Shown: positions 36,043 to 45,404, counted from the stretch's first letter. The stretch: 64,000 nucleotides of DNA from Clostridia bacterium (GCA_017416765.1 JAFQBE010000008.1:1-64000); one strand, 5' to 3'. Program-made: numbers and translations. The notes: a model not told the origin generated them from the sequence alone.

Positions 36043-37046
36043 CAGCTTATTGCGCCAACCTCTTTATAGTATCTTTCTGCACCGGGATGGAAAGGAACAG
36101 AAATGCTTGAAACTGCATACTCAAGGCTCATTTCAGTAGCCTTTTCGTGTGTGTATTCATCCTTGTTTTCATAAATAGCCTTTGTAAGCTGATAAACTGT
36201 TTCTTCATCAAGTTCGTTGCTTACGATGAATGTAGCCTTAACAGCAACTGTTGTAACATCTGTATCAATGCCGTTGTATGTGCCGGCAGGAACAGTATAA
36301 GCTGCGTAGAAGCCGTATTCGCTCTGAAGTGTTGCAAGATGCTCAGCATCAATTTCTACAAGAACAATGCCTGTTGTTGTGGAAAGGTCTGTAATTGCAA
36401 CTGTAGGAGCGCCTGCTGTGCAGAAGAAAGCATCAATCTTGCCGTCTTTAAGAGCATCAGCGGATGCCTGGAAGCTGAGGTTCTGCTTGTTGATATCGTC
36501 AAATGTGATACCGTATGCGCCGAGAATCTGCTGAGCGTTGAATTCAACACCGCTGCCGCTGTCGCCAACAGAAACCTTTTTACCTTTAAGGTCAGCAACT
36601 GTTTTGATACCGGAGTCTGCTTTAGCAACTATCTGACAAACTTCAGCATATGCTGCACCGAGTGTTGAGAAGCTTGTGATTGCACCAACATCAGCAAAAA
36701 GTGATGTGCCATTGTAAGCGTAGTCCATAACGTCGTTCTGAACGATAGCCATGTCAACTTCGCCATCGTCAACACCGAGGATATTAGCCTTGGAAGCACC
36801 TGATGACTGAATCATGAGGTTTGCGCCTGTTTTTTCTTTAAGTACTGTAGAAATAACATTGCAGAAACCGAAGTATGTACCTGTTGAACCGCCTGTTCCG
36901 ACATTAATTTCGATTGAAGAAAGGTCACCGGATGCGATGGCATCGTTGTTTGCGGGATCTTCAACGGGCTTGTCACCGCAAGCTGTTAAAAACAGCATGG
37001 ATAATGCGAGAACGAGGGAAAGAACTATAGCTAATCTTTTTTTCAT
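36042..37046 (-). CDS. TAXI-family TRAP solute-binding lipoprotein
   Basis: 334 residues with a lipoprotein signal peptide, lipobox LTAC ending at about residue 23. The mature part shows INVGTGGSTGTYFGFCNVI and DLKGKKVSVGDSGSGVEF, the classic TAXI motifs. It captures the substrate outside the cell and delivers it to the fused permease. Promoter TTGCAT-N17-TATAAT (37127-37099) and a leader hairpin lie upstream. In Gram-positive cells the lipid anchor replaces the periplasmic location. Confidence 0.95.
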   Translation of the reverse strand: MKKRLAIVLSLVLALSMLFLTACGDKPVEDPANNDAIASGDLSSIEINVGTGGSTGTYFGFCNVISTVLKEKTGANLMIQSSGASKANILGVDDGEVDMAIVQNDVMDYAYNGTSLFADVGAITSFSTLGAAYAEVCQIVAKADSGIKTVADLKGKKVSVGDSGSGVEFNAQQILGAYGITFDDINKQNLSFQASADALKDGKIDAFFCTAGAPTVAITDLSTTTGIVLVEIDAEHLATLQSEYGFYAAYTVPAGTYNGIDTDVTTVAVKATFIVSNELDEETVYQLTKAIYENKDEYTHEKATEMSLEYAVSSISVPFHPGAERYYKEVGAIS

Positions 37047-37064
37047 AATTTACCTCCGTTTATA

Positions 37065-37127
37065 TTCCGCAGATTTTTACGCGGAACAATTTTTAATAAT
37101 TATACAATATATTTTCCAATTATGCAA
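37065..37127 (-). promoter_or_regulatory. TRAP operon promoter and leader hairpin
   Basis: Minus strand: -35 TTGCAT (37127-37122), 17-bp spacer, perfect -10 TATAAT (37104-37099). In the leader, TTCCGC (37086-37081) and GCGGAA (37070-37065) pair around a 10-base loop, just before the GGAGG ribosome site. It could affect stability or translation. Confidence 0.75.
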
Positions 37128-37181
37128 GTACTATAAAAAAATAATTGAATTTATCAAATTTTTTATCATTTCGGACTATAG

Positions 37182-37225
37182 CAAGACGCTTTCGTCTTGA
37201 CTTTTATTTACAATTATTCTATCAT
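37182..37225 (+). promoter_or_regulatory. promoter with overlapping palindromic operator
   Basis: -35 TTGACT (37197-37202), 17-bp spacer, -10 TATCAT (37220-37225) for the double flavodoxin gene. CAAGACG (37182-37188) and CGTCTTG (37193-37199) form a 7-bp inverted repeat around CTTT and overlap the -35, which fits a repressor or activator site better than a terminator. Confidence 0.6.
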
Positions 37226-37261
37226 TTTATAAAAAGATGCAAAAATCAGCGAGGTTAAAAC

Positions 37262-38611
37262 ATGAATATTTTAGTCCTTAACGGAAGTCCAAAAGGAAAA
37301 TACAGTATAACTTTACAAACAATTAAATATTTGATGCTGGAATTTCCCGAATATAAGTTTGATGTACTTGATGTAGGTCAGCGTATAAAGGCACTTGAAC
37401 GGGATTTTTCACCGGCAGAAGAGGCGCTTAAAAAAGCTGACCTTATAATTTTCTCCTACCCTGTTTATACCTTTATTGCTCCATATCAACTTCATCGCTT
37501 TATTGAACTAATAAAGGAAAAAGCTATTGATTTAAGCGGCAAGTTTGCAACGCAGCTTTCCACTTCAAAACATTTTTACGATGTAACAGCACATAGATAT
37601 ATTCAGGATAACTGCGGTGATATGGGCATTAAATATATCCGTGGCTTATCAGCAGATATGGATGATCTGCTTACTGAAAAAGGCAGAAATGAAGCGAAAG
37701 GCTTTTTTGAATATGTGCTGTTTTGTATTAAAAACAATATGTTTGAAAAAGTCAGCGCAGCGCCTGCTATACTAAATCACATTGAAGTTACGGTACCTGA
37801 AGCAGATAATTCAGCTAAGCAGGGCGATATAGTTGTTATTACAAACCGTGAAGCAGACGATATACAGCTTGGTAAAATGATTGACCGTTTCTGCGCCGTT
37901 ATGCCGCGCAAAACACGCGTTGTTAATATTCGTGAATATCCATTCAAAGGCGGCTGTCTCGGTTGCTTTAACTGTGCTGTATCCGGAAAATGCGTATATA
38001 ACGATAATTTTGATGATTTTTTACGCAACACAATTCAGTCTGCACAGGCAATAGTTATTGCATTCACAATAAAAGATCATTCTATGGGTGCTTCATTCAA
38101 GCTATATGATGACCGTCAGTTCTGCAACGGACACAGAACCGTAACAATGGGTATGCCAAAGGGATATCTGATAAGCGGAAATTATTCAAGAGAGTTTAAT
38201 TTGCAGATGATTGTTGAGGGACGCGCTCAGGTTGGCGGCAATTTTCTTGCAGGAGTCGCAACAGATGAAACAGACCCTAACGGCGAAATTGATAAGCTTG
38301 CCGATTCGCTTGAGTACGCATTGAAAGCAAGCTATGTTCCCCCTCAGAATTTTTATGGTGTTGGCGGTATGAAAATTTTCCGCGACCTTATATGGACGAT
38401 GCAGGGGCTGATGAAGGCTGACCATAAATTCTATAAAGCTCACGGTCAATATGATTTCCCGCAAAAAAAGCGCGGTACAATGGTAGCTATGTATCTTGTT
38501 GGCGGCTTGCTATCTTCACAAAAAATCAAATCAAAAATGGGCAACATGATGAACGAAGGAATGCTGATGCCATATAATAAAATGTTTGAAAAACTAAAGA
38601 AAAATAAATAA
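37262..38611 (+). CDS. double flavodoxin-fold FMN oxidoreductase
   Basis: 449 residues, two flavodoxin-like units in tandem. The first (about 1-175) has the FMN-phosphate loop NGSPKGKYS. The second (about 190-350) carries the cysteine pattern CLGCFNCAVSGKC seen in NADPH-dependent FMN reductases of anaerobes, but its own phosphate loop is degenerate. The C-terminal 90 residues are helical and basic. The protein may shuttle electrons between NAD(P)H or ferredoxin and an acceptor. It lies 20 bp before a GHL6-type glycan hydrolase in an operon, an odd pairing. Soluble, no signal peptide. Confidence 0.75.
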   Translation: MNILVLNGSPKGKYSITLQTIKYLMLEFPEYKFDVLDVGQRIKALERDFSPAEEALKKADLIIFSYPVYTFIAPYQLHRFIELIKEKAIDLSGKFATQLSTSKHFYDVTAHRYIQDNCGDMGIKYIRGLSADMDDLLTEKGRNEAKGFFEYVLFCIKNNMFEKVSAAPAILNHIEVTVPEADNSAKQGDIVVITNREADDIQLGKMIDRFCAVMPRKTRVVNIREYPFKGGCLGCFNCAVSGKCVYNDNFDDFLRNTIQSAQAIVIAFTIKDHSMGASFKLYDDRQFCNGHRTVTMGMPKGYLISGNYSREFNLQMIVEGRAQVGGNFLAGVATDETDPNGEIDKLADSLEYALKASYVPPQNFYGVGGMKIFRDLIWTMQGLMKADHKFYKAHGQYDFPQKKRGTMVAMYLVGGLLSSQKIKSKMGNMMNEGMLMPYNKMFEKLKKNK

Positions 38612-38631
38612 AAATTTGAGGAGAAATAAAA

Positions 38632-40578
38632 ATGATAAGAAAGCGTCAGGTTCACCTTGATTTTCATACTAACGGTACCCTTCCCGTCGGCAAGAATTTT
38701 TCCAAAGAGCAGTTTCAGGCTGCACTTAAAGCAGGACATGTAAATTCAATTACCGTTTTTTCAAAGTGCCACCATGGCTGGTCATACCATCCAACAAAGG
38801 TTAATGAAATGCATCCTTGTCTGGAATTTGATTTGCTTGGTGCGCAGCTTGAAGCTTGTAAAGAAATTGATGTAAACGCACCTGTATATATTTCTGCGGG
38901 CTTTGATGAAAAAGAATATGATAAAAGATCGGAATGGCGCTGTCAACCTGTTAGAGATAAAGAAGAACAGTTTAAATACAGGAATGAAGTGCATTTTCAT
39001 CAGCTTTGTTTCAATACGGAATATCTTGATTTTTTATGCAGTCAGATTGAAGAAGTAATGCAAGAATACAATCCATGCGGAATTTTTCTTGATATTATCG
39101 CACCTAAACTTTGTTTTTGCGAAAAATGTCTTAATGATATGAAGGCACTCGGACTTGATTCAAATAACAATGATGATTGCTGGAAATTTGCTGATATTAC
39201 ATTTAAAAAGTATCTTACCGCAACAAATGCTGCGGTAAGAAAATACAGCGATACAGCTACTATTTTTCATAATCAGGGACATATTCCCAAGGGTGACTAC
39301 AGTTTTATAAAACACAACACCCATCTTGAGCTTGAAAGTCTGCCTACCGGCGGATGGGGCTATGACCATTTTCCGCTTTCAGCAGCTTATGTACGCACTT
39401 TAGAAAATACAGAATTCCTTGGTATGACGGGTAAATTCCACCAGAGCTGGGGAGAATTCGGCGGTTTCAAGCACCCGAATGCACTTATTTATGAAACAGC
39501 ATTGAGTGTTGCAAACGGTGCAGGTTGTTCAATTGGCGACCAGATGCATCCGCTCGGTGAAATGAATATGGCTACATACGGTCTTATCGGTAAGGCTTAT
39601 TCATTGATTGAAGAAAAAGAACCTTGGCTTAACGGTGCGGTAAATGTTGCGGATATTGCTGTTTTAAGTGCTGAATCAGTAACGGGTAACCGCGATGCTA
39701 AAGCTGATACGGGCGCAAACAGAATGCTGCTCGAAAATAATCTGTTATATAATTTTATTGACAGCAGTATGGATTTTTCCGCTTATAAATTGCTTATTCT
39801 TCCCGATATCGGCGGATTTAATGGTGAAACAATTGAAAAAATCAGAACTTATGCAGCAAACGGCGGTAAAATAATTGCAAGCGGTGAAGCTTTGGTAAAA
39901 GATGATAATTTTATACTTGATATCGGGGCGAAATATATCGGTAGAAATGAGTATAAGCCTACTTATCTTGTACCCTGCTATCCTACCGTAAACGGAACAA
40001 CTGAATACATAATGCGTTGCAATTCATTCACATTTGAAGCTATTGACTGTGAAGTTGAAGCATATATGCAAAATCCTTATTTTAACAGAACACTTGAACA
40101 TTTTTGTTCTCATATGCACGCTCCGAATAACCCCGATAACAGTTATCCCGCTGCAATAATTAAAAGCAATGTTGCATATATAGGTTGGGATATTTTCAGT
40201 GCTTACGCAAAATATGGACACCTTTGCTTTAAAGAGCTTTTCACACATATTGTCAACAAGATGCTTGACAAAGATAAAACTGTAAACGTAGATTTGCCCG
40301 ATAAAGCAGTTGTTACCTACACAAGGCAGGAAAATGAAAAGCGAAATGTTCTCCACCTGCTGTTTGCCCATACAACAGTGCGCGGTGAAAACACAGAGGT
40401 TATTGAAGATACCGTACTGTTGTACAATGTAAAATGTTCGGTCAAATGCACAAATAAGCCGTCAAGCGTTATACTTGAACCCAGCGGACAAAAGCTTGAT
40501 TTTAATTATTCGGACGGTTATGCTGAATTCACTGTACCGCAAGTTAATATTCATCAGATGGTTGCGATAAATGAATAA
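38632..40578 (+). CDS. GHL6/GH42-like hydrolase with trimerisation-type domain
   Basis: 648 residues. The start, DFHTNGTLPVGKNF, followed by HVNSITVFSKCHHGWSYHPT, is the signature of the hypothetical glycosyl hydrolase family GHL6 (TIM barrel, about 1-330). A GH42M-like (beta-galactosidase trimerisation type) domain follows (about 340-470), then a beta domain. Conserved acidic residues are in FLDIIAPK and HLELESLPTGG. No signal peptide, so cytosolic. The substrate of this family is not established. It follows the double flavodoxin gene and ends in a strong terminator. Confidence 0.78.
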   Translation: MIRKRQVHLDFHTNGTLPVGKNFSKEQFQAALKAGHVNSITVFSKCHHGWSYHPTKVNEMHPCLEFDLLGAQLEACKEIDVNAPVYISAGFDEKEYDKRSEWRCQPVRDKEEQFKYRNEVHFHQLCFNTEYLDFLCSQIEEVMQEYNPCGIFLDIIAPKLCFCEKCLNDMKALGLDSNNNDDCWKFADITFKKYLTATNAAVRKYSDTATIFHNQGHIPKGDYSFIKHNTHLELESLPTGGWGYDHFPLSAAYVRTLENTEFLGMTGKFHQSWGEFGGFKHPNALIYETALSVANGAGCSIGDQMHPLGEMNMATYGLIGKAYSLIEEKEPWLNGAVNVADIAVLSAESVTGNRDAKADTGANRMLLENNLLYNFIDSSMDFSAYKLLILPDIGGFNGETIEKIRTYAANGGKIIASGEALVKDDNFILDIGAKYIGRNEYKPTYLVPCYPTVNGTTEYIMRCNSFTFEAIDCEVEAYMQNPYFNRTLEHFCSHMHAPNNPDNSYPAAIIKSNVAYIGWDIFSAYAKYGHLCFKELFTHIVNKMLDKDKTVNVDLPDKAVVTYTRQENEKRNVLHLLFAHTTVRGENTEVIEDTVLLYNVKCSVKCTNKPSSVILEPSGQKLDFNYSDGYAEFTVPQVNIHQMVAINE

Positions 40579-40584
40579 AATTTT

Positions 40585-40620
40585 AAGGCTAAGCAGAGCA
40601 TAAAAGCTTTGCTTAGCCTT
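40585..40620. terminator. bidirectional terminator
   Basis: A 15-bp stem, 40585-40599 with 40606-40620 (one G-U pair), loop ATAAAA, followed by T-rich sequence on both strands. It ends the GHL6 gene and the minus-strand GH16 operon. Confidence 0.88.
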
Positions 40621-40635
40621 AATAAATTTTTAAAA

Positions 40636-41499
40636 TCAATCGGAAATCAGATTTTTATACTGATAAACTTTTACATAGTCAACTATGAATTCCGCTTCTT
40701 CTCCGGGTGTATTTTCTCTTTCACTCGGTATACCGTTTTCGCCGCGCATTTCAACAGAAAGGATAACATATTCTTCATTCTGACTTACGCCGCCAAAATC
40801 TGTTCTGAATGTTTCAACACCGTTAATATAGAAGATATATTCGTTTTCGTTCCATTCAAGTCCGTATGTGTTGAATTCTTCATAGGGGTTGTTGCCTGTA
40901 AAAAAAGCCTTTGCACCAAGCTTTTGGTGTGCTTCGCCGTAGTTATCAAAATGAAGGTTAGATGTAACGCAGTTTTCAAAAAAATCGCCGTATTTGTCAC
41001 TTTCAAATATATCAATTTCTGTGCCGTCTTTTCCGTTACAGTCTTCATTGTAAACGCCGTCATTCATAAGCCAGAACGCACTCCATATATCGGCACCCTT
41101 TGGCAGGATACAGCGGCACTCAAAATAGCCGAATTTCTGGCTGAAGCTGTTTTTTGAATCGGTATCGGTATCAATACCTGCGGTATACCAGCCGGCTCCT
41201 TTTCCACCATATCCGTCAGCGAAATACTTGACCGGAATGACAAGATTGCCCTTTTCGGTATATGCAAGATACTGATTCCAATAGCTGCCCTTTCTTGCTT
41301 CAGAAGTTTGACCGTACTGATAATGACCGGACCAGACATTGCGGTCAAGCTCACCTTCAAATTCTTCCTCAAATGTTATTGTGAATTTATCCATATCGAG
41401 CTTTTCGCCCATGGGATAACAGGGAATATCAAGCGTAAAGCAGATAAAAAGAAGGATTGAATAAAAAAATGCACCTATTTTTGAAAATACAGCAGTCAT
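40636..41499 (-). CDS. GH16-family beta-glycanase, membrane-anchored
   Basis: 287 residues. An N-terminal hydrophobic helix (about 8-23) is followed by a beta jelly-roll with the GH16 catalytic motif EIDIFE: nucleophile E161, D163 and acid/base E166. The upstream segment GYFECRCILPKGADIWSAFW and the downstream FNTYGLEWNENEYIFYING are typical. GH16 enzymes cut beta-1,3(4)-glucans, galactans or related polymers; which one cannot be told. The protein is short, with no binding module. It follows an SGNH hydrolase gene by 21 bp. Confidence 0.92.
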   Translation of the reverse strand: MTAVFSKIGAFFYSILLFICFTLDIPCYPMGEKLDMDKFTITFEEEFEGELDRNVWSGHYQYGQTSEARKGSYWNQYLAYTEKGNLVIPVKYFADGYGGKGAGWYTAGIDTDTDSKNSFSQKFGYFECRCILPKGADIWSAFWLMNDGVYNEDCNGKDGTEIDIFESDKYGDFFENCVTSNLHFDNYGEAHQKLGAKAFFTGNNPYEEFNTYGLEWNENEYIFYINGVETFRTDFGGVSQNEEYVILSVEMRGENGIPSERENTPGEEAEFIVDYVKVYQYKNLISD

Positions 41500-41520
41500 T
41501 GTTATGTATCCTTTTGTTAA

Positions 41521-42180
41521 TTATTTTCTGTTATTAATTGCGGGTTCTACACATTCTTTCCAACGCCTTGCAATAAGCTGATGCGCGCCCGTTGTGGGGT
41601 GAACACCGTCCCAAAGCAGACTATGAATATCCACATGTTTTGCATAATCGTCAAAAATATCCTGCAATGGAACAAATACCGCGTTATATTCTTTGGCAAT
41701 TCTTTTAGCCGCATCTACATAAAAACCAATGTTTTTCCTAATAAATTTATCTCGTTCAGTATTATCGGATACTCCGTAAAACGGCTCCATTATTACAATT
41801 AAAGTATCAGGGTTTTGTTCAACAACTTCATCGAGTAGCAAGCGGTAAATTTTTTCGTATCTTTCAGGTGATGAACCGTGACCGTATTCAAAAACGCTGT
41901 ATATATCGTTAACACCGATAAGAATGCTTAAAATATCAGGCTTAATTTTCAGGCAATCTTCCTGCCATCTGCCGTAAAGTTCAGCTATTCTGTTCCCGCT
42001 TACTCCCCTGTTAACTACGGTTATATTCTTATCAAGGTTGTCTGCGTACATTTCTGATGCAATTATGTACTGATATCCGTGTCCGTGTATATGATTCAGG
42101 TCTTGATTTCTGCCGCGGTTACCGTCGGTAATAGAATCGCCCTGAAAAAGTATGACATCGTTTTCTTTAAGCTTGAACAT
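41521..42180 (-). CDS. SGNH/GDSL-family hydrolase
   Basis: 219 residues, single domain. Nucleophile S16 in FQGDSITDGNRGR (12-24), the Gly and Asn blocks in GVSGNRI and GVNDI, and the Asp/His pair in WDGVHPTTGAHQ near the end make up the SGNH set. Such enzymes remove acetyl groups from sugars. No signal peptide. It heads a two-gene operon with GH16. Just upstream, ATATCT and AGATAT (42200-42218) form an inverted repeat close to a probable promoter (TTGAAT, 17 bp, TATCTT on the minus strand). Confidence 0.9.
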   Translation of the reverse strand: MFKLKENDVILFQGDSITDGNRGRNQDLNHIHGHGYQYIIASEMYADNLDKNITVVNRGVSGNRIAELYGRWQEDCLKIKPDILSILIGVNDIYSVFEYGHGSSPERYEKIYRLLLDEVVEQNPDTLIVIMEPFYGVSDNTERDKFIRKNIGFYVDAAKRIAKEYNAVFVPLQDIFDDYAKHVDIHSLLWDGVHPTTGAHQLIARRWKECVEPAINNRK

Positions 42181-42318
42181 AAGTAATTACCTCATTTAAA
42201 TATCTGATTTTAAGATATCATTAATCTGAAAAAAATTCAAGCAATAATTAAATTTTGAATTTTTCTTTGTGGAAATAAGATTTAATATATGTTATACTTT
42301 CAAAAAGGGGGCATTTTA

Positions 42319-44304
42319 GTGAAAAAACGCACAAAAGTATTTCTGTCAGTCGTTATTTCAATAGCTTTGGTGATTTTGTTGGGTATAACTAACATTATCC
42401 CTTATTTTGCAGTTATTCCCGATATGGTAAAAGTAGGCGTCGATTACATTTCGCTGAAAAGAAATAAAAATGCTGTGTCGGAAAGTGAATTGAATGAAAT
42501 TATAGTAAAACAGTTTGAAAATGTCAGCCACCCGTTTGTACTGGCTGATAAAGGCTGTTTTGAGTCAGTCAAAAAGGAAATAACTGATAATAGTTTTACT
42601 GAATATACCGCAGGACTATACAACAATGTTATTTCAAATGCTGATGCACTGCTTGATACAGATATTTATCCCGTATTGGAGTATGTACTTGATGAGGAAG
42701 ACAGCATATTGCCTATTTCGCGTGAAGTTATTAACCGCATGGTTATACTCGGATATGCATACCAGATAACCGGGAAGGAAGAATATGCAAAACGAGCATG
42801 GGCTGAACTTGAAAATGTATGCTCTTATGAGGATTGGTGTACCGGTCATTTTTTAGCTACGGCAGAAATGGCACTTGCAGTATCAATTGGTTATGATTGG
42901 TTTTTTGATTATCTGAATGACGAGCAGAAGGTCTTGCTTTCGGATACTGCTTGGGAATACGCAATTGAGCCTGCTTTAACAAGTAACCATTGGTTTACCT
43001 GGTCAAAGAATAATTGGAACAGTATCTGCTACAGCGGTATCGGAATAGCTTGCATGGCTTTTGCAGAAAATAACCCCGAAAAAGCGGCCGAATTTCTTGC
43101 AATGTGCTACAAGAATATGCCGATTGCTTTTGAAAACTTTACACCTGACGGTGTTTATGCTGAAGGACCGGGGTACTGTCAGTCAGGTATGAATTCAATT
43201 GTTTTCTTTATTGCTTCATCAAGAAATTATTTCGGTTCGGATTTTGGAATGGCTGAAACTGACGGATTCAAGGAATTAGGCTATTTCCCTGTTTATATAA
43301 CCACACCAACTGGTATGTTCAACTTCGGTGATAATAAGGCGGAGAAATGTTATTCACCTGTACTTCATTGGTACGCCAATGAATATAATGCTCCACTGTT
43401 GAGTTCATATCAAGCAACTGATTTACCCGGAGAATTTGTTATAAATACATCCGATTCCACCGAGCGAAACGGCAGCGGAAAAGAATATGCTTTATCTTCA
43501 ATATGGTATAACAGAGCTTTTTTGAATGAAAATGCAGACTTTGTTAACGAACCGCTTTCTGTTTTACTTAAATCCGATGTCGGTCAGCCGTTGGTGCTTA
43601 TGCGCAGCGCTTATCTTGATAAAAACGCAGCTTTTGCAGGAATAAAGGGCGGATATAATTTTATTAATCACGGCGACCTCGATATAGGTACATTCGTATT
43701 TGATGCCATGGGTGAACGCTGGGCAGAAGAACTTGGACCGGGCAGCTATGACGCACCGAATTATTTTCTTAACACCCCTGCCGGTGGAAGATGGAAGAAC
43801 TATTGCAAGCGTGCCGAAGGACAGAATACTCTTGTAATAAATCCTGATGCAACACTTGATGACCAATATGTTTTAGCGGAATGTGATTTCACAGAATTTG
43901 AGGCGTATGATATCGGCGGTAAAGCTGTGCTTGATATGACCGATGCTTACCGCATGAACGGTGCAACAAAAGTAAACAGAGAATTTGAAATGTACGATAA
44001 TTCCTGCCTTAAAATTACAGATACGGTAAAATGTGTTGTACCGAGTGAAATATATTGGTTTATGCATACAAAGGCGGATATAAGTATAAGTGATGACGGA
44101 AAAACCGCAATTCTTACAATTAACGGAAAACAGATTAAAGCTACTCTTTCGGGTGACGGTGAATTTTCTGTAATGAAGGCCGAAGGCTTAAAGGGAAAAT
44201 ATGAATATGACGCAGATTATTCCGATATCCGTAAACTCACAGTTCACCTTACCAATGTTAAATCAGCTGAAATTACCGTTGATTTTAAGCCCTTAACAGA
44301 ATAA
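42319..44304 (+). CDS. heparinase II/III-like polysaccharide lyase or hydrolase
   Basis: 661 residues from a GTG (42319) 6-8 bases after AAAGGGGGC; an ATG further upstream would cover that ribosome site. The N-terminus has two basic residues and a hydrophobic helix (about 7-30), an anchor or signal. A helix-rich (alpha/alpha) toroid follows (about 60-390, with EDWCTGHFLATAEMALA and NNWNSICYSG), then a beta-sandwich with FINHGDLDIGTFVFD, the heparinase II/III-type segment. The family includes alginate, hyaluronate, heparin and oligouronide lyases. Divergent from the SGNH-GH16 operon. Substrate inferred to be an acidic polysaccharide. Confidence 0.82.
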   Translation: MKKRTKVFLSVVISIALVILLGITNIIPYFAVIPDMVKVGVDYISLKRNKNAVSESELNEIIVKQFENVSHPFVLADKGCFESVKKEITDNSFTEYTAGLYNNVISNADALLDTDIYPVLEYVLDEEDSILPISREVINRMVILGYAYQITGKEEYAKRAWAELENVCSYEDWCTGHFLATAEMALAVSIGYDWFFDYLNDEQKVLLSDTAWEYAIEPALTSNHWFTWSKNNWNSICYSGIGIACMAFAENNPEKAAEFLAMCYKNMPIAFENFTPDGVYAEGPGYCQSGMNSIVFFIASSRNYFGSDFGMAETDGFKELGYFPVYITTPTGMFNFGDNKAEKCYSPVLHWYANEYNAPLLSSYQATDLPGEFVINTSDSTERNGSGKEYALSSIWYNRAFLNENADFVNEPLSVLLKSDVGQPLVLMRSAYLDKNAAFAGIKGGYNFINHGDLDIGTFVFDAMGERWAEELGPGSYDAPNYFLNTPAGGRWKNYCKRAEGQNTLVINPDATLDDQYVLAECDFTEFEAYDIGGKAVLDMTDAYRMNGATKVNREFEMYDNSCLKITDTVKCVVPSEIYWFMHTKADISISDDGKTAILTINGKQIKATLSGDGEFSVMKAEGLKGKYEYDADYSDIRKLTVHLTNVKSAEITVDFKPLTE

Positions 44305-44310
44305 AGCAAT

Positions 44311-44344
44311 TCACCGTGTGATACTAAGAAATATCGCACGGTGA
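44311..44344. terminator. bidirectional terminator
   Basis: TCACCGTGTGATA (44311-44323) pairs with TATCGCACGGTGA (44332-44344) over 13 bp with one G-U, loop CTAAGAAA, then TAATTTTTATTT. It closes the lyase gene and the long minus-strand operon that ends at 44351. Confidence 0.9.
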
Positions 44345-44350
44345 TAATTT

Positions 44351-45391
44351 TTATTTACTCAAAAAATCAAACGATTTACTGCCGCTGACGGAATGTTTAC
44401 CGTCAAACACGTCAATTACTAATTTGTTTTCGACACCGACAAGTTTATAAATTCGCTTGATATTTTCATGTGCTTTCTCGCTTGCGTCAATCGGGAAAAG
44501 TTTGTCTTTTTTACCCGATTCGATTAGTAATTCTCTCGGTGCAAGCGATGAAGCAAAATCATATATTTCGCCGATTTTCATAATGCCGGGTATATAGTTA
44601 TCCGGACAATGCCAACGCGAAAGAATACTGTCACGAAATGTGTTTACATATCCGCTGATAACTATTTTCTTAAAGCTGTCTTCAATTACGCCGGCATAAA
44701 GTGCTGTAAGTCCGCCGCCCGAAATACCCATACATGAAAGCTTTTCTTTGTTGATTCTTTTGTGCTTTAAAAGTATTTGTGCGCATACTTCAGCCTGATA
44801 AACGCGCATAGCAGCTACCGTCAGACCATAGGGTAAAAGGTGGTGTGAAAGCTCATCACACGAGCTTATATAAAAAGGTTTAATCAAATCCTTTTTCAGC
44901 CTTGCCTCACCGAAACCGAAAAGTTCGGGTGCAATAACAATACAGCCGCGCTTTGCAAGCTCAACTGCAAAGTTTTTTTGATAATTGTCAAGATAATTAA
45001 TTCTTTTTTTATGTCCGCTTTTTGAAATGTTAAGAATTTGTCTTACACCGTAGCCGTGACCGCAAAGAGCAACAACACCGGGGGCGTTTTCCACTGCTGT
45101 GTTTGGTTCAAGCATATAATACAGCATTTTTAAATCTTTGCAGATTTCAACGGAATACTTTTGCAAAGTGTACCCTTTATAAACAAGCGGTCTGCCTGTT
45201 GCAACAGGCTCAAAATCAAAAGTTTTATTCGGAATTCTGTCAATTGCAAGTAAAGCCCTCGTCTGCTGCTTAATACGCTCCCCTATCTGTAAAGCTGATT
45301 TCGAATCGTTTACATTTTCATACGGCTTTGCAAGAACTGCATCATATAACCCGTTCATAAAGCTATCGGGCGTGTATATGTTTTTTTTCAT
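44351..45391 (-). CDS. alpha/beta hydrolase (acetyl-xylan-esterase/dienelactone-hydrolase-like)
   Basis: 346 residues from the ATG at 45389-45391, which lies 13 bp after the GH3 stop and starts MKKNIYTPDSF; a longer frame would run back into GH3. Oxyanion motif CGHGYG, nucleophile in GISGGGLTAL, Asp in SGKKDKLFP and His in DGKHSV give the triad. The size and the GYTLQKYSVEI strand region resemble large esterases/acetyl esterases. No signal peptide. It is the last gene of the five-gene operon with OYE, SDR, FAD enzyme and GH3. It may remove an acyl group from the conjugated substrate. Confidence 0.82.
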   Translation of the reverse strand: MKKNIYTPDSFMNGLYDAVLAKPYENVNDSKSALQIGERIKQQTRALLAIDRIPNKTFDFEPVATGRPLVYKGYTLQKYSVEICKDLKMLYYMLEPNTAVENAPGVVALCGHGYGVRQILNISKSGHKKRINYLDNYQKNFAVELAKRGCIVIAPELFGFGEARLKKDLIKPFYISSCDELSHHLLPYGLTVAAMRVYQAEVCAQILLKHKRINKEKLSCMGISGGGLTALYAGVIEDSFKKIVISGYVNTFRDSILSRWHCPDNYIPGIMKIGEIYDFASSLAPRELLIESGKKDKLFPIDASEKAHENIKRIYKLVGVENKLVIDVFDGKHSVSGSKSFDFLSK

Positions 45392-45404
45392 AAAAATACC
45401 CCGA

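Noticed and set aside
36147..36668. 173-codon plus-strand frame opposite the TAXI gene
   Set aside because: Cys/Phe/Val-rich shadow of a conserved gene; no ribosome site of note.
37182..37199. Inverted repeat read as a terminator
   Set aside because: It overlaps a good -35 box and lies between divergent promoters; an operator is more likely.
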